From: Melastoma dodecandrum
Lineage: Eukaryota; Streptophyta; Magnoliopsida; Myrtales; Melastomataceae
Direction of reading: 5' to 3'
NCBI GenBank assembly: GCA_029817715.1
Contig: JARUPY010000555.1
Location: forward strand, 62,001 to 126,000
DNA: 64,000 nucleotides
The notes under the pieces are model-generated. The model was not told the DNA's origin. It was given only the letters and a program-made list of their open reading frames with translations, and did no database searches. This document shows positions 1-13,334 of the stretch, in pieces. Position numbers and translations under genes: made by a program. Every line of letters begins with the position of its first letter. The stretch's first letter is position 1.

Positions 1-767
1 TTATTGTCGAATTTTATTTCGTGGGTCAATCATGCGGCTCACTGCATTCACAATAAATAAATTGATATATTGTCATTTTCGAGGAAAACCGATCCAGTGC
101 GAAGATTAGGACAATAATTGGCATCGTACTGTTTGTAGGGAGTGTGACACAGGCCCTTTCCACACTTAGTCTAACTAACATATAACAGTCTCTAATCATA
201 ACTCGGACAAAATAAAGCAGTGTCTCCAGGTGTCCCATAAAAGTTGCCTTAAACAGCATGTGTTGACTAGAATCCGAAATTCAAACAGACCCTCTACCAG
301 TTGGGCAAGAGAAAGCAAAGCTGGATACAACTTCAGGCAGAAACTGGATCCCAAGTACACAGAAATCTTTATAAACACATCCGCCATAAGAAACCAACAG
401 GATTCTGCCATAAAATATGTTATCTACAACCACGCGCATAACTTCGTCGAATCAGGTTCATGTAACCTGCAAACATAGACTACCTCCCTGACAAGAACCT
501 TGCGAAACTTGCCGGCAAAAGCCTCCCTCACACTATAGTTATGTCCTCTAGTCCGCTATTGACTCCCCCCCGGATCCATTTAGCTTTTGACTATGCCGCA
601 ACATTTACACATGAAACTATGGCATTTTAAGTAAAGTTACATGGGTCTAAGACAGATCTGTAAACAACGCTTTCTTACAAGAGAGACAGGCATAAAGACA
701 CCTTGAACTAGGTCTACATGTAGAGATGATAAGTTCAATCGAAGCGGCTGTTCTATTTGAGGCAACG
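1..767. other. 3' flank of EIN2, no gene seen
   Basis: This stretch lies downstream of the EIN2 stop codon on the minus strand. Only short open frames without recognisable content are present. Its proximal part probably holds the EIN2 3' UTR. I see no RNA gene or repeat in it. Confidence 0.5.
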
Positions 768-3700
768 CTATGATCCATAAGAACATGCAGGTTGACCCTG
801 CCAAGTATTGGATGTTACCTCCCTTGTGTTGGGAAGCTTGGACAACCGACGCTTGTATCGCTTAAGTACAGACGCCAAGTTCTTCTTCCCGTTTGGGAAG
901 GCCACATCACCTGCAGCAGTTCCTGTTCGACCTTTTCTGCCTGAAATTGCAACCTCCACATCTTTGATTGTGTCTAGAAGCATTGCTGCGGTCGTGCATT
1001 TCCCCCGGGAAAGTTTCGCAGGTGGGGGTAATGTGCCACCGTTTCCGAGGACTGGAAAAGATGTGGGAAGGGCATTTGCCCCAGAAATCTGAAGGCAGAA
1101 GCAAAACGCTGCAGGAGACCGAGGCTTGGAGAATGCTGGATCAATCACACCCTGATCACATGCATAGTTCATGTCATCAAACTCTGTGGAGAACGACAGA
1201 AACAGAACAAATATCCCCTGAAGAAAGCTCTAAAGAAAACAGCGAAGAGAAAGTTTCGGAGTCTGCCAACAGCAGGGAAAGACCCATGGATGCATGATTG
1301 ATGCTAATAACAAAAATTATGATGAATTACATTGATGAATATACACATTAGCCAGCATTATCTATGAGTGTTCTCAAATTTTCACCAACAAAATAATCTA
1401 CCATTGACAATGCTAGCCATTCTACATCATTCCGTAAAATGATATAAGTTTTTAACTGTAAATGAATGACGAAGGAATCTGGTATGTTTTGCTAAGACAA
1501 TCAGCATTATTACCTGAAGACGGTTAAGAACATAAGTATATTTCCCCCAAAGTTCGGGCCAGCTTTCCATTAATGACAGATCAAGAATTCGGTGAATACA
1601 CCATACGCCGAAGCTTATTATTAATTCTGCTTTCCAAATGCAGTCATCGCCGCAATGTGGAACAGTAGAAACTGAAAAAATTCCCGTACCAGCCTCGTTG
1701 GATTTTACTGAGAAAATAGACCTCCTATCGGAAGGTGGATACTGCACATCTGCCACATGGGGCCTATGGGTCATCTCTCTCTTTTCGGCCTCGTTGAGTA
1801 CCTTTTCCCTAGCCGCGACTCTATCAATCAATTCCTCATCCACCCCCGTGTTTTGCTTAAATAACCAGTCAGATCCCTCCAATTTCAGAAGTTTCAAGAT
1901 GCACTGTCTCAAGGACTGGAGAAGCATTACTTCAGGATCCACCAAATCAGGTATCTCCACAGGCATTGCAGTCATATTTGGATTACTCTCAAAACCTCGG
2001 GTTGTGGTCCAACTTCGGTCATCCAATCCAAACTGTTCAAAAGGCTGTTTCGACCAGAGGGATGTCGAATCTACATTAGTGGTTAGCTGAAAAGACAATG
2101 CATTTCTATAGCTTTCGGATGGAAATATCTCATCAAATGATAAGGGAGAACCTATCATTCCAGAGCTTGAAAAAGGAGATGGCTCATAACTTGGCTTGTT
2201 AAGGGACAGTCCATAGCTGATTCCGTTGTCCCACTGTGTATTTCTGCCAGGATTACTCACAGTATGATGAAGGAGGGAAGCTCCAGATATATCTGGCAAG
2301 CTGCGGTATTTCTTTTCATTAATTGGCGAGATCACACCTGCAGAAGAGGCCTGAGAGAAAGATTCATAATACGGCATTTCTGGTTGCATTAAGTTGTTTC
2401 TTGAAGAAAAAGTTTGCTGCAATGATGACTGCTTGAAGCTCGCTGCATTTTGCAGCTTTTGCCCTAAAGAAAAAGCATTAGAGTCTTTGTAGTTTAATGG
2501 GCCCGAGGACAGTGACTTCTGCACTGGCGATCCACTTTGCCTATTGAGATCAGAACTTCTTTCATTACCTATCCTGTTGAGATATGGAGCAAGTTGATAC
2601 CCGTGCACAGTGGCAGGCTGATCATTAAAGGCTTCAGAACGTGGGGGTAGTCGCAAACTCGAGTAGCGTCTCTCACCACCATCTGGGAATCCCTCACTTG
2701 AAACCTGTTCACATGCTCGTAACAACCTCAACTGCTGGGATGATAAAGATCCGGAAGCCATCCTGTAGGGCAAATCTAGGGCAGTTTGCATTCTCTGATG
2801 TTCAAGAGTCTCAAAAAGGCCAGATCCTACTAAAGGGTCAGATCCAGCCCCGCCAAGATTAGGGAAATAAGAAGAGGCGTCCAGTCCAGAGGCCTCCACT
2901 TTCTGCACCGAAGAAACACTTTTTGACTCTATTCCGAGTATGACATCGAACTTCTTAAGCTTTGCTTCTTGAGTCACTTGGCCATGAAAATCGAAGAGCT
3001 GTCCCCAAAACTCATCCAACGTGACTGCAAGTTGACGTTTCGCAGCCCGTCCCAATCCTGCTAGTCTTGATAAACTACCAGTTGCGGTTCCACTATCATC
3101 ACCTTTTCCATTAAGGCTCTTCAATGAACCTGGTGCCTCAAGAGTGCTCCCAGAAATTGTTCTAGGAATTTCTTCACTGCCAAATGAAATCTCATAATTC
3201 CCCTTTTCAGGGCGTTCACCATTCTCTGCTTCAACAATCTTTTCAACAGTTTCAATTACATTGATCTTCTTCACCTTAACTTCTGAGGAAATGTCATCAG
3301 TACTCTCCCCTGCAGAAGATTCTGATACAGACTCAGCCCCAGCCGGTTTCTCCTCATGAGGGCCTACTTGGGGACTTGGAGATGTTGCAGCTGATTGTCT
3401 ATCCCCTACAGCTGTCCAGTGACGAATTGGCTGAGATTCAACTTCTGGCATGTCCGAGGCATAAGTGACAGCAGAGGTGACCAAAATTTTTCCAGAATAA
3501 TTAGATTCAGTTGATGAATCCAACTTTTCTATCTTTTCTTCACCAACAGGTCCGGACTCATCCAAACTAGATAGTTCCCTTCCTCTATTGTATCCTGGAG
3601 TAGTCATTTGCGTATCCCAGTTCCATTCCTGAGAGTTGATGGGGGAACTTGCGGATCTTAATGGTGTAGTAGCTAACCACAGCATCAAACCGATGGAAGT

Positions 3701-6700
3701 ACAAGCAGTTGTTAGAAGAATGACATATGGTGAAGCTGAACCACTGCCAATGTTCCACAAGAAATTGCCAGCCCAATCACTACTTCCGAAAATCATTTCC
3801 TCAACAAAAACGATCTTCATACCGAGCATACTGATGAGAATGATAAGGGCCACAAACTCAACAAATTGTGAGATCCTATGTCCACCCATCAATGTCGTAG
3901 ATGTGGCCACCCGAAACAAAGGAATCAGAGATGATGGCAGTAGTAGTGCAACAATAACCTGCATTAGTATGAGCAATTGATACAGTCCCTCAGCACCAGA
4001 ATTCTGCAGGAAGTAGGTAGCTGACAGAATAGAAACCATTCTGATTCCTGCTCGATGCACCCAGCTGGGAATGTCCAGCCTCAAAAAATTGTGCAAGACT
4101 GGTTCTCCACCAATATTCCAAATCAAAGAAGTGATTTGACTAGTGCCAATCAAAACGAGCAGGTAAGCAAGGGCTGCAATTGGACTCCGGAGTAACTGAA
4201 CAAGACAAAGGAGATGTTGCGTAGTCAGATGTGATATTGGAACATCAGCACAATAAATTTTTAAAAAAGAAGAACCACAAATACTGACAAATCTCACCTG
4301 CTCAATCAACAACATTGCATCCTGGAATGTAAGCAAAACCAGGCCAGGGTCGTTGATGGATGCATTGACTACGGATATTGCCAATATGTAACTTGCCAGA
4401 AATATGCCGCTGAATACACAAATAGTGGCGAAAAGGTGGTCATTATATAGGTGACTTCTCATATTTGTCTGTTTCTGCTTCTGCCAAAGAAAAGAAGCAT
4501 TAAATCATATAAAAATGTACAAACAAGCATTCAGAGACAAGTGCTTGCAAATATCTGGCCTAGCTCTGAAATAAAGAAGAGTAAAGTTACAATGACCGTC
4601 AACAAACCACAACTGAAATCTGACATTCTAGACAAACAAGATACAGGTCAACTGCTTAAAAGAAAAAAAATCAGTGCAATCAATCATCGCAAGCGCTGCT
4701 GCTAGGTAAGAGCGTTATGAGAAGGTGGACCTACACATGCCACTCTATACTTGCAAATATCATTAAAAAAGTTGCATTTTAACATTACAAATTACCTTGA
4801 CCTTATCTTTGAGAAAAAAAATATGTAAACAAAACAGCAGTGCAAATAATAATGGGAAAAAGTAAATGTATCGCCATAAAAGAAGCTTCACAATATCAGC
4901 ACTACTGTGGATTTCAAAGGATAGGGCTGAATCTCTTTCGATAGTTTAGGCAATCAATTGGGCAACCATTTACAATTTTCAAAGATGCTTTCGAGCAAAA
5001 GACAACTCAAAACCATATGTTTAAGGCTTTATAGTTTATAAAGGAGTCATGCACCATCGACCCCTTGATTTTGATACATTACCTTGTAATTAACATTCCA
5101 TACACATTATTCAATATTTCTCGAGATTGTAACTTCTGATCAGGTTGATCGGAGGCTAAGAGTCATACCATAATAAAAAAAAACCCATGAAATCACCTTG
5201 CACATCAACAACTAGTTGAACATGAAATGTAATACAAGGCTAAAGTCCTATCCACATTACAGAATTTGACACGTAGAGCAGTCCTTGAACAAATTAAAAA
5301 TTTTGAGATCAGATCAGACAGATCTTGACTTGTGCAGAAGATAAGGGTGATAAGAATAAGAACAAAAACAAAGAGTTGGCATACCTGAACAAGAACTGAG
5401 TGCAGGTAAATGTTTTGAGGCAGAATGCCTGCTCCAAGAAGACCCATCAGCACATATGCACCCTCCCCACTGAATTTTGTTGGCAAACCATTCAGAGATG
5501 CAGATATCTCGGCTTGACTTAACAACACCCCAAAAGCACTAGCAAAGAGAACGACACATCCAATGCGAAGCCAGTGGAACTTGTCCTTGCAACTTTCCTG
5601 AGAAACAATGCTGGAATAAGAATAAACTTTTGGGTATTTCTAATGAAAAATGCAAGAGTAGCATTTTATCAGCTTACCAAAAAGTTAGCAGAAAATGAGT
5701 AGAGAATAGCTTCTAAGGCAGTCAAAAAGAAGCAGCTGAACAAATCAAGGCCGAGAAGAAGATTAAGGCCATGTGCAATTCCAAGAACCTGGCATATAAA
5801 TTCAATCAATCATCCGATCGCTTGAAACGGACAGCTGCAATAAATTTCACCCCGAAAGACAAATGATGATAACAAGCAAATAAGATTCAGGGAATTACCA
5901 TGGCTATGTCCGATGCAATTGTTGAAACCTCGGCTTGAACCCCCAGCAAGAAGCACAAGCATTGGTCGTATTCATCTTTATATATCTATGAAATGAAAAA
6001 GACAAATACCATGTCAGCCAACTGAAATGCCACTAAATGGGTACCAGCACATAGGTTGCAATATGCATTACTGTTCAGAACTAGAAAAGATCACTTATAA
6101 TAAAAGAACTAGAAAAGAACATATCTCACACAAAGACAAAGATGACTAGGATGCAGTTGCGAAGAAAGTTAGTCAATGTCTTGAAAAGAAAAAGAAAATA
6201 CCACAAAGGAAAGGAATAACAGCTACTTGCTCTATTTGCCCGTACAATCGATTTTTTTTTAACGGGGGCCTTTCATTGGCAACAAACTTGTACCAATGGA
6301 AGTATTATTTTTTTCATTAAATGTCCAAGTAATTACTAGCCAGGAAAAAGAAAAGGTTCACAAATGGCCATTTCCTCTTTCTCTTTCCCATTTAAACACA
6401 AATAAATATATAATAGGCTCGTGTAGGCACTTTCTCCCAGTACAAGGAAACTGGAGTGTTAACTGGCTTATCCACTCACTCCATATATTAGCTTAATCTT
6501 TCCAGCAACAACAAACACCAAAAAAATCACAAGCTATATCAGCCAACAGCTTCCTCCCATATTCAAGTTAGTATCAGTGTAGTATATTATTCAATGAGAA
6601 TAATCTAAGAATCCAAGGGACATGAAGGCAGTATACGGAGAAAAAAGCCAGCGAAAGCAATCCCAACAAGCAAGTTAAATGCAAGTGCAAATTAATGAGA

Positions 6701-7415
6701 ACCACAGCCCTGGGAAAAACCAACTGGACATCAAACCATTTCGGTATTAGAAATATTTAAAGTCACTTTTCGGTATACATTGTCCCTCAAGTTCCCCTCA
6801 AATCCAAGGCCAAATAACAGAATCAACTTCGGCATTCAGACTCAGCACATCTACTCAGAAACTCCATTATCAAATACTTTTCTGCCTTCCACAAGGAGTC
6901 ACTCCAAAGCCCAATGCCAGATTAATTAGCACAGCCTAGGGATAAGAGGAGGGTTAAAGACCAGACACAAAATTGAACACATCACCAACTTGTCGTCTGA
7001 TGCCCCACAAAAGGAAAAGACTTTTGACATTTATTGTTTTTGGAGGTTTGCTACAGACAGCAACAGATACATGTATCTACTTCTCTAATTAAGAGAGAAA
7101 TTGTCGAAAGAATAGTTGAACCACAAAAATATGCTTATGCAGGTACCTCAAGATTGAATTTTTATTTACCTCAGCCAAATTCTTTCCAGTGACCATTGCA
7201 ATGTGTGCTGATAGGGACTGACACAGAACAGCAGCACAGTTGAAAACAAACAAGAATGCCACGATAGGATATCCAAATCGAACAGCACCTTCCACAGTCA
7301 CGGCCCATTTTCCAGGATCAATATATCCAGTTGAAACTAGTAATACCGGTGTGAGAGCAGGAAGCCAGCGATGAAAGCCAGCATGACGGTTCTCATTTGA
7401 TGAATCAGAATCCAT
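768..7415 (-). CDS. EIN2: EIN2, central ethylene-signalling NRAMP-like membrane protein
   Basis: EIN2 sits in the ER membrane. On ethylene perception its C-terminal part is released and acts in nucleus and cytoplasm to stabilise EIN3/EIL factors (family knowledge). Coding exons by my splice calls, minus strand: 7415-7170, 5985-5899, 5788-5678, 5597-5385, 4480-4298, 4195-1514 and 1151-768. They join in frame to about 1301 residues, against about 1294 for Arabidopsis. The first exon encodes an NRAMP-like start containing [10 protein letters not shown]. Hydrophobic segments continue to about residue 450, followed by a long Ser-rich hydrophilic region encoded by one 2.7 kb exon. The last exon carries the conserved tail with [16 protein letters not shown] and the basic nuclear-localisation motif LKRYKRRLS at about residues 1270-1278. 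The start at 7415 gives the family-typical MDS N-terminus. No frameshift was seen. The 5' UTR must lie in further upstream exons. Confidence 0.96.
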
Positions 7416-9250
7416 TTTTCAAAGCACAGCACCACAGATTTTGTAAATCTGAGTGCAGAAGCAGGGAGCCTGGGTAACTTAACCGTCACATCAGATGAGA
7501 AAAATTATAAATCAACAACCAGTGATGCTTCTGATACTTCAAACTCGGAAGGAGATAACCTGAACAGATGCTTGTTTAAGTGGCACCGACTTTGAAAAGG
7601 CAAAGCTAGCTAAGAGGAGTAATATCACATCTCATCAGAAGATTCAGTCATCACATGCACAAGAAGCAGAAATGTGATAACGCCTTTCTACCTGCCACAG
7701 GCTTAACAATTATGATTGTAGCGGTCCTTTCTCTGCAAAGAAAAGGACATACCGCCGGAATGTTCAGAATGTTGAAGTGCTGTACTTCTAATTCCACACC
7801 TAGTAGATGTTATCCATCAATCAAAGAGCAGCAAGAGGATTCAAGATCTCACAGGCTCCCCATTCAATGAAGCCACGAATGATAAAAAGTAACTTGTTCC
7901 TGACAAGCCACATGGGAAACAGATATAACATAAGGACACCAGAACCTACACATAAAATATCCAGACATCAATTTGAATTTGAACAAGAGAAAAATAAATG
8001 TCTAAATCTAAAATAGAGGGTGTCCCTACATGCACGAAGGTTTTGCCCTTGTAAATTTTCACATAGCTATATTTCAAAGAAAAGTATAATGAAACTTTGA
8101 GGTCAACATCTAGTTCTTGGAATACAAGAACAAAGATCAAGCCCATAAACAACTAGGTCCAATCTGCTACATGAATATATCGTGGTCATCACTATTCATA
8201 TTTAACTGATATCAAAATAAACCAAATCCCTTTCATTTTCCGCGAGTCCTTCTCCATCTACCAATCCCTATTTGTCGTGCTCAGGACCTAAAATTTTTCA
8301 ATGGTTAACAACTGTCCCCTGGATTGCTTCTAGGCATGTTCAGACCATCTCGGTCGTGCTATTCTGATGTCCAACATTCTTTTATTCGAGCACTCGAGAT
8401 ACATGGAAATGAGAAGCGGTCACATCCAGGCTGATTAGTCACTAAACTTCCTCGCAACCACACATGCACACTTTTTGCTTTCCTTTCCACGAGTAACCAG
8501 ATGCCCTCGAGCTATCAAGCAATCAGAAATCTCACGCCAACCCACTAAAGCACAACCTTTGGGCATGGCTCAACGCTATCTGCAAGCACAATGAAGGGAC
8601 AATCTCACAACAATCAGCGTCACTCTCCTAACCACTTCAACCCCCCCCCCCCCCAAGGGGGAAGAAGAAAAGTCTGGAACTTTTGCACGCCTCAAAAACG
8701 AAGAACCAACACGACGATCCAGCAAAACACCGACACGAGATCCTTTAGCCATTAAATGCTGGAAGAAATAAAGGAAGCTATCGGCCATCCCAATTAATCA
8801 ATACAAAAATCCCACAACCAGGAAAAAACCACCCTGGCCCCCTCACCCCCACCCACAAAGACGAACGCCGCCATTCCCTAAACTGCAGAAACTGATCCCG
8901 TCCAAAAAAAACCTCAACTTAACAAGCAACCAAAGGCCACAAACAAAACTGCCCACTTTGAATCCCACAAAACCCATCTCGAATTCCTGCAGCCCGATGA
9001 AAGTGATCCAGATGATCGCGCCAAATTTCCCACAGGACAGCTAAGTACTCCAGCTCCCGCATTAAAAAAAAAACTACAAAAAAGAAAGAAAGAACCAATG
9101 AAAAAGTTCCAACCTTTATCAAAACCCAGAAGGAAAAGTTCCCCACAGCTGAGACGAGGTTAACCTTCTCCAACCCGCACGTTGCTGTAATAAACAGCTC
9201 AGACTTTAATCGGACACGGGAAAAGAGCGAGGGAGAGAGAATAGGAAGAG
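7416..9250 (-). other. Probable EIN2 5' leader/upstream region
   Basis: No coding frame with recognisable content occurs between the EIN2 start codon and about 9250. EIN2 genes commonly have a 5' UTR intron, so the leader probably extends here, with non-coding exon(s) perhaps near 8500-9200 in the C-rich DNA on the plus strand. A run of 14 C residues occurs at about 8641-8654. The exon limits are inference only. Confidence 0.35.
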
Positions 9251-9528
9251 ACGAAAAGTGGATGGATCAGAGACTCTGAGAGAAAAAAAAAAAAGGCTTA
9301 GAAAATTATGACAGAACAAAATAAAATAACCATTTTTTTTAGTTGGGTTAACAGGTGTGGAAGAGTTATATAATTAAATAAAAAAATGATCGCCTAATCA
9401 CTCACTAATCAGTGTCATCTCGTAACTGGAAGGTTAATCGCCAAAACCCTTTTTGGTCAAATGGTATGAAACCCGTGGAGGAGTTATTTGTTTGCTTTTC
9501 TTCCTTTTCTGTATTTTATATAAGGGTA

Positions 9529-9728
9529 TTGTTAAAAAGGTGTCCTTAGGACACTTGTTAAATGATATTAATTGTAGTTTCATAATTTTAATATAATCTA
9601 AAATAGAAAAATACACTACCTACAAAGTATAATAAGTACTAAAAATAAGCATGCTAAATTGATGAATTTAAAAGGATATGAACGGTCCCTTACGGGTGCC
9701 CTTCCCCTAAGGACACTCGTTGACAAAA
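9529..9728. repeat. Short MITE-like inverted-repeat element
   Basis: The left end (9529-9550, TTGTTAAAAAGGTGTCCTTA...) and the inverted right end (9706-9728, read on the minus strand as TTGTCAACGAGTGTCCTTAG) match over about 20 bases. The interior is AT-rich and non-coding. A clear target-site duplication was not found, so the superfamily is unassigned. Confidence 0.5.
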
Positions 9729-12700
9729 TCCTTCATAATTGGTTCGAGAGGTGTCGATGTGATTGCACATCCGGAATTAAATGATATCTCCCGGCCACAC
9801 CCAATTCTCCCCCCACACCTCGGATTTATAGGTATTGGACCCAAATATATCCCCCACTACTCAAATTTACATAACCATTATTATATTATTTATTAGCAGA
9901 GAGACAGAGGTAGTCCTATGAAAATAATTATTCTTTTTCTTTTCTGGTTCTAACCCGACATGTTTTTTCCCTCCTCATTTGGAACGATTCGGGGCAAAAG
10001 AAAAACAACAATTATTTCTTCTGTTTATGGTCAAATGCGATTTTGTCGTGCCATGATTATTGGAAGTACGACGTTTTTTTTTTACGAGTTTTTATTTTTA
10101 TTTTTCCTCTCTCGAGATGAATGATGATAATTATTATATCCCAATTACAAACCCTGATAAATTCGGATTAGGTTGCAGCATCGCCGTGTAAAGGGAGAGA
10201 GTTAAGGGCGTGGGGGGATTCTTTCTTTTTCATCCCGATTAGGGTAAGTTATTCTTCCACTCCGGATGAAGAGACGAGGGAAAAAAGGAACGGAGAGGAA
10301 AAGCGACAAGTTGAGGAGGAGGACACCACTTTTGGCAGTTTGTGTCCGAACACTTGTCCAACAGAAAGATTGGGGGGGACAAGTCCACGTCACCTTTTGT
10401 CACGTTTCAGCGGGTATCATGAACGCAAAAAGTCTCGAGTAGTATTTTACTATTCATTGAAAGGAGTTTTTAAATTGACGATAAAGGGTTACCGAAGGTA
10501 TGCGTTTTTTTATAGAGTATTATTTTTTAATAACGTCAGCTCAATAGAGTTTTAATTTTAAAATTTGTTCAATGATGTCATAAAATAGGCGGCCGATTTT
10601 ATATCTTAAGAAAATAGCTCTTTCAAATGCCGATTTCTAAATTTAAATTTCTATATTAAAATAAGTCTTATAAAGATTTTTAGGACATTAATTAACAAAT
10701 TTTACAACTAAAGACTTTATTTCGTAAAATTTTTACTGATTAATATTATTAACGAACAAAACTCTCGTTTTTTTATGGAGTCCGTAGAGGTCGAGGTGGC
10801 TGGCCGCATCTCGGTCTAAGTTGGAGTCGCGAGACTCGTCATAATTCAGCTTCTTCGAATGATAGTGATTACTAGGAAAAAGAAAAAAAAAGGTCGCGAT
10901 TTTGATGTGAAAAAATCAACGAGAAATAAACAAAGAAAACACTTATTTCCATTAATACAAACTGAGTTACACCGAGAAAGATGAAATCAAGTACGACGAA
11001 GGAAAATGAAAGCAATGAAGATAACCAAAATGCCCCGTTACAAATGATTGTCGTCTTTTTTCATTTATGGTCTTATTGAAACAATCAAACTAAGGTAACT
11101 GCGCGTTTAAGTCTGAAGTAACCCACAGATAAATGCTCCCAGGAGAAAAACTGTCGATGATCTTCGTGCCAATAATAATAGTCACCAATTTTCATGACAA
11201 TCATCGACAAGCCTTGATCATGGATGGTCTAATTATTCCTTAACAACCCTTCCATGCCTTCAGTCGATTGTAAATCCAAGCTTCAAACACTGATCTTCAA
11301 TCATCGTCCTTCGATTGCTTCGACCATCAAACTTCAAACGCTAACAACCAGCGATGTTCTACTAGCGGCTTTCGATCGTCAACCTTCGTCCTTCGATCAG
11401 AACAGTCTCTTTAGTTGTCGACCCTATAACTCCTACTATAACAAAGATTCATGTGCTTAGACCCACAAGGCCGGAATTAGTGTGAAGAAATACGAAGTTT
11501 TGGTTGACCCTCTGAGATGACCAAAAGATACGCTCCCGACCGAGGGAAGGAAAGAAAACCACGTCTTTTGAAACAAGAGGAAAAACAAGCATGTATAATT
11601 TACTTTGGTATTCCCGTCGTTTCTTTTTCTTTATCTTCCGTCACTTTCCCGATAGCCAATTCACATGGTTGCAAGTCAATGCATCAAAATTCACATTACA
11701 ACCAAAAAAAAAAGAAGAGCGAAAATGCAAGTTACATTAATAATATGGGTTTTCCCTCTCCCTATGTCTTCCTCTTTCTTTCAGACCAAATATAAAATTT
11801 ATTAGCCACACGTAATCAATGGTTTCACTGAAGATAACAAATAGAAGAAGAAGAAGAAGAAGAATCAAACGGACAAGATCGGGCAGAAAACCTGGACATG
11901 TTCATTGAACTCCCATCATCATGGCCATGCTGCTAACCCACGTTTCCATATGTCCGTTGCCTCCCCCTTAGGCTGTGTTTGGGAGTTATCCTTTCCCTTT
12001 CCACGGTAACTATGTCCACTTTTACCACTTTCCCCTCATTTTTCTTTCCTTAGGGAAAAATACCAAACAAAACCTTAATCACCTAAGTTTCCGAGGTTTT
12101 TTTTACTAGGATCCTGTCCTAATTTGTGTTACTATTTTCCTACTCTAATCGAATTAATCAACTAAAATTGAATAGGATTTTCATGCCTCTTGAGCATAAC
12201 ATCATCTCCTGTTTTTTTTTTTTGGGGGGGTTTACTATGAAATCTATGTCGCCATCCGTTTCTACTTTGATTAGACTTTTGGTTTAATGGAAGAAGGTAA
12301 AAAGCAATTAGAGATTCATCCCATCTCGATTAAAAACAAAACACAAAAAGTAAAGCAGGAATAGAGTAAAGTAAGTGACATGGCTCGAATCACTAAACAA
12401 AAAGATCAAGTCATTTTACTATTAAAAAAAAAAGGATTTGTAAACAAGACCTGTGAGATTTTTTGGGGCTTCGTGCCAACCCAGTGAAAGTATTTGATTT
12501 CAATCCCCAATTAACTGTGTGTTCATGAATGTTAACCGAAAACAGGAACTGATTGTGCTTTTTAAAATACACAATCATTTTTTTATTAAAAACGGAAACG
12601 TGATTGATTCTTTGACTGACTGGCAGTTGAAACTCATTTCTCTTTTAATTTTTTTTTTTTAAATTATTTATGTCATGAAGAACATTCACAATTTACATTA

Positions 12701-13334
12701 TAAAATATCATAAATTTTTATGTTCTTTCACTTATATAGTAAACTATCCCTAGCTCCCCCCGAGTGTTTCTTATTTTACATTATAGCCTTCGGAATTATT
12801 AAGAAACAAAAAACAAGAAAGTTCGGACAATAGATGTGATCCACAAAAAGGAAGAGAGAAGAAGAAGGTGTATTTGAATTTGAGAGTGAAGATGAAGTAA
12901 AATTTTGTATTATGTGAAGGGAATAATCTCTTAGTGGAGGTGACAAAAAATAAAAATTAGAGGAAAAGATGGGCCAGGAATCATTGGATTTGATTGTGAT
13001 GTTGATGGATTCATATTGGGCCGAATGAAGTCCACTAACTTTTAGTGGGCTAAGGAATGTCTTGTCATTATGAAAACCGAGAAGAAACGTTAAATGGGCC
13101 CACTACAATTTTATCATTACCGAAAGAAATAGAGGGAGTTGTTTGGTTTTTGCGCCAAAAAACGGAATGAAATTTGCAAACAAGAAGTACTTTCGCCAAA
13201 CAGAGCCTTAGGGTAAAAATATCTACAGCCCCGAGAACGTGCCTTGTAATAAAAATCTCCCCCGACCGCGTCTAACGTTTGCCCCGAACCCAAACCTTAT
13301 CTTCTTCCCTCAAAACCTCAGCAAAACTAAAACC
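9729..13334. other. AT-rich intergenic region
   Basis: About 3.6 kb without a convincing gene. It holds homopolymer and short simple repeats, for example a GAA run near 11843-11862. Short open frames (such as 11254-11460 and 11517-11795) have low-complexity, non-family-like translations. The right end just before 13335 must contain the promoter and 5' UTR of the CP29-like gene. Confidence 0.5.

Noticed and set aside
3636..3980. Plus-strand open frame of 114 codons opposite EIN2
   Set aside because: It is the antisense shadow of the EIN2 coding exon and has no family motif.
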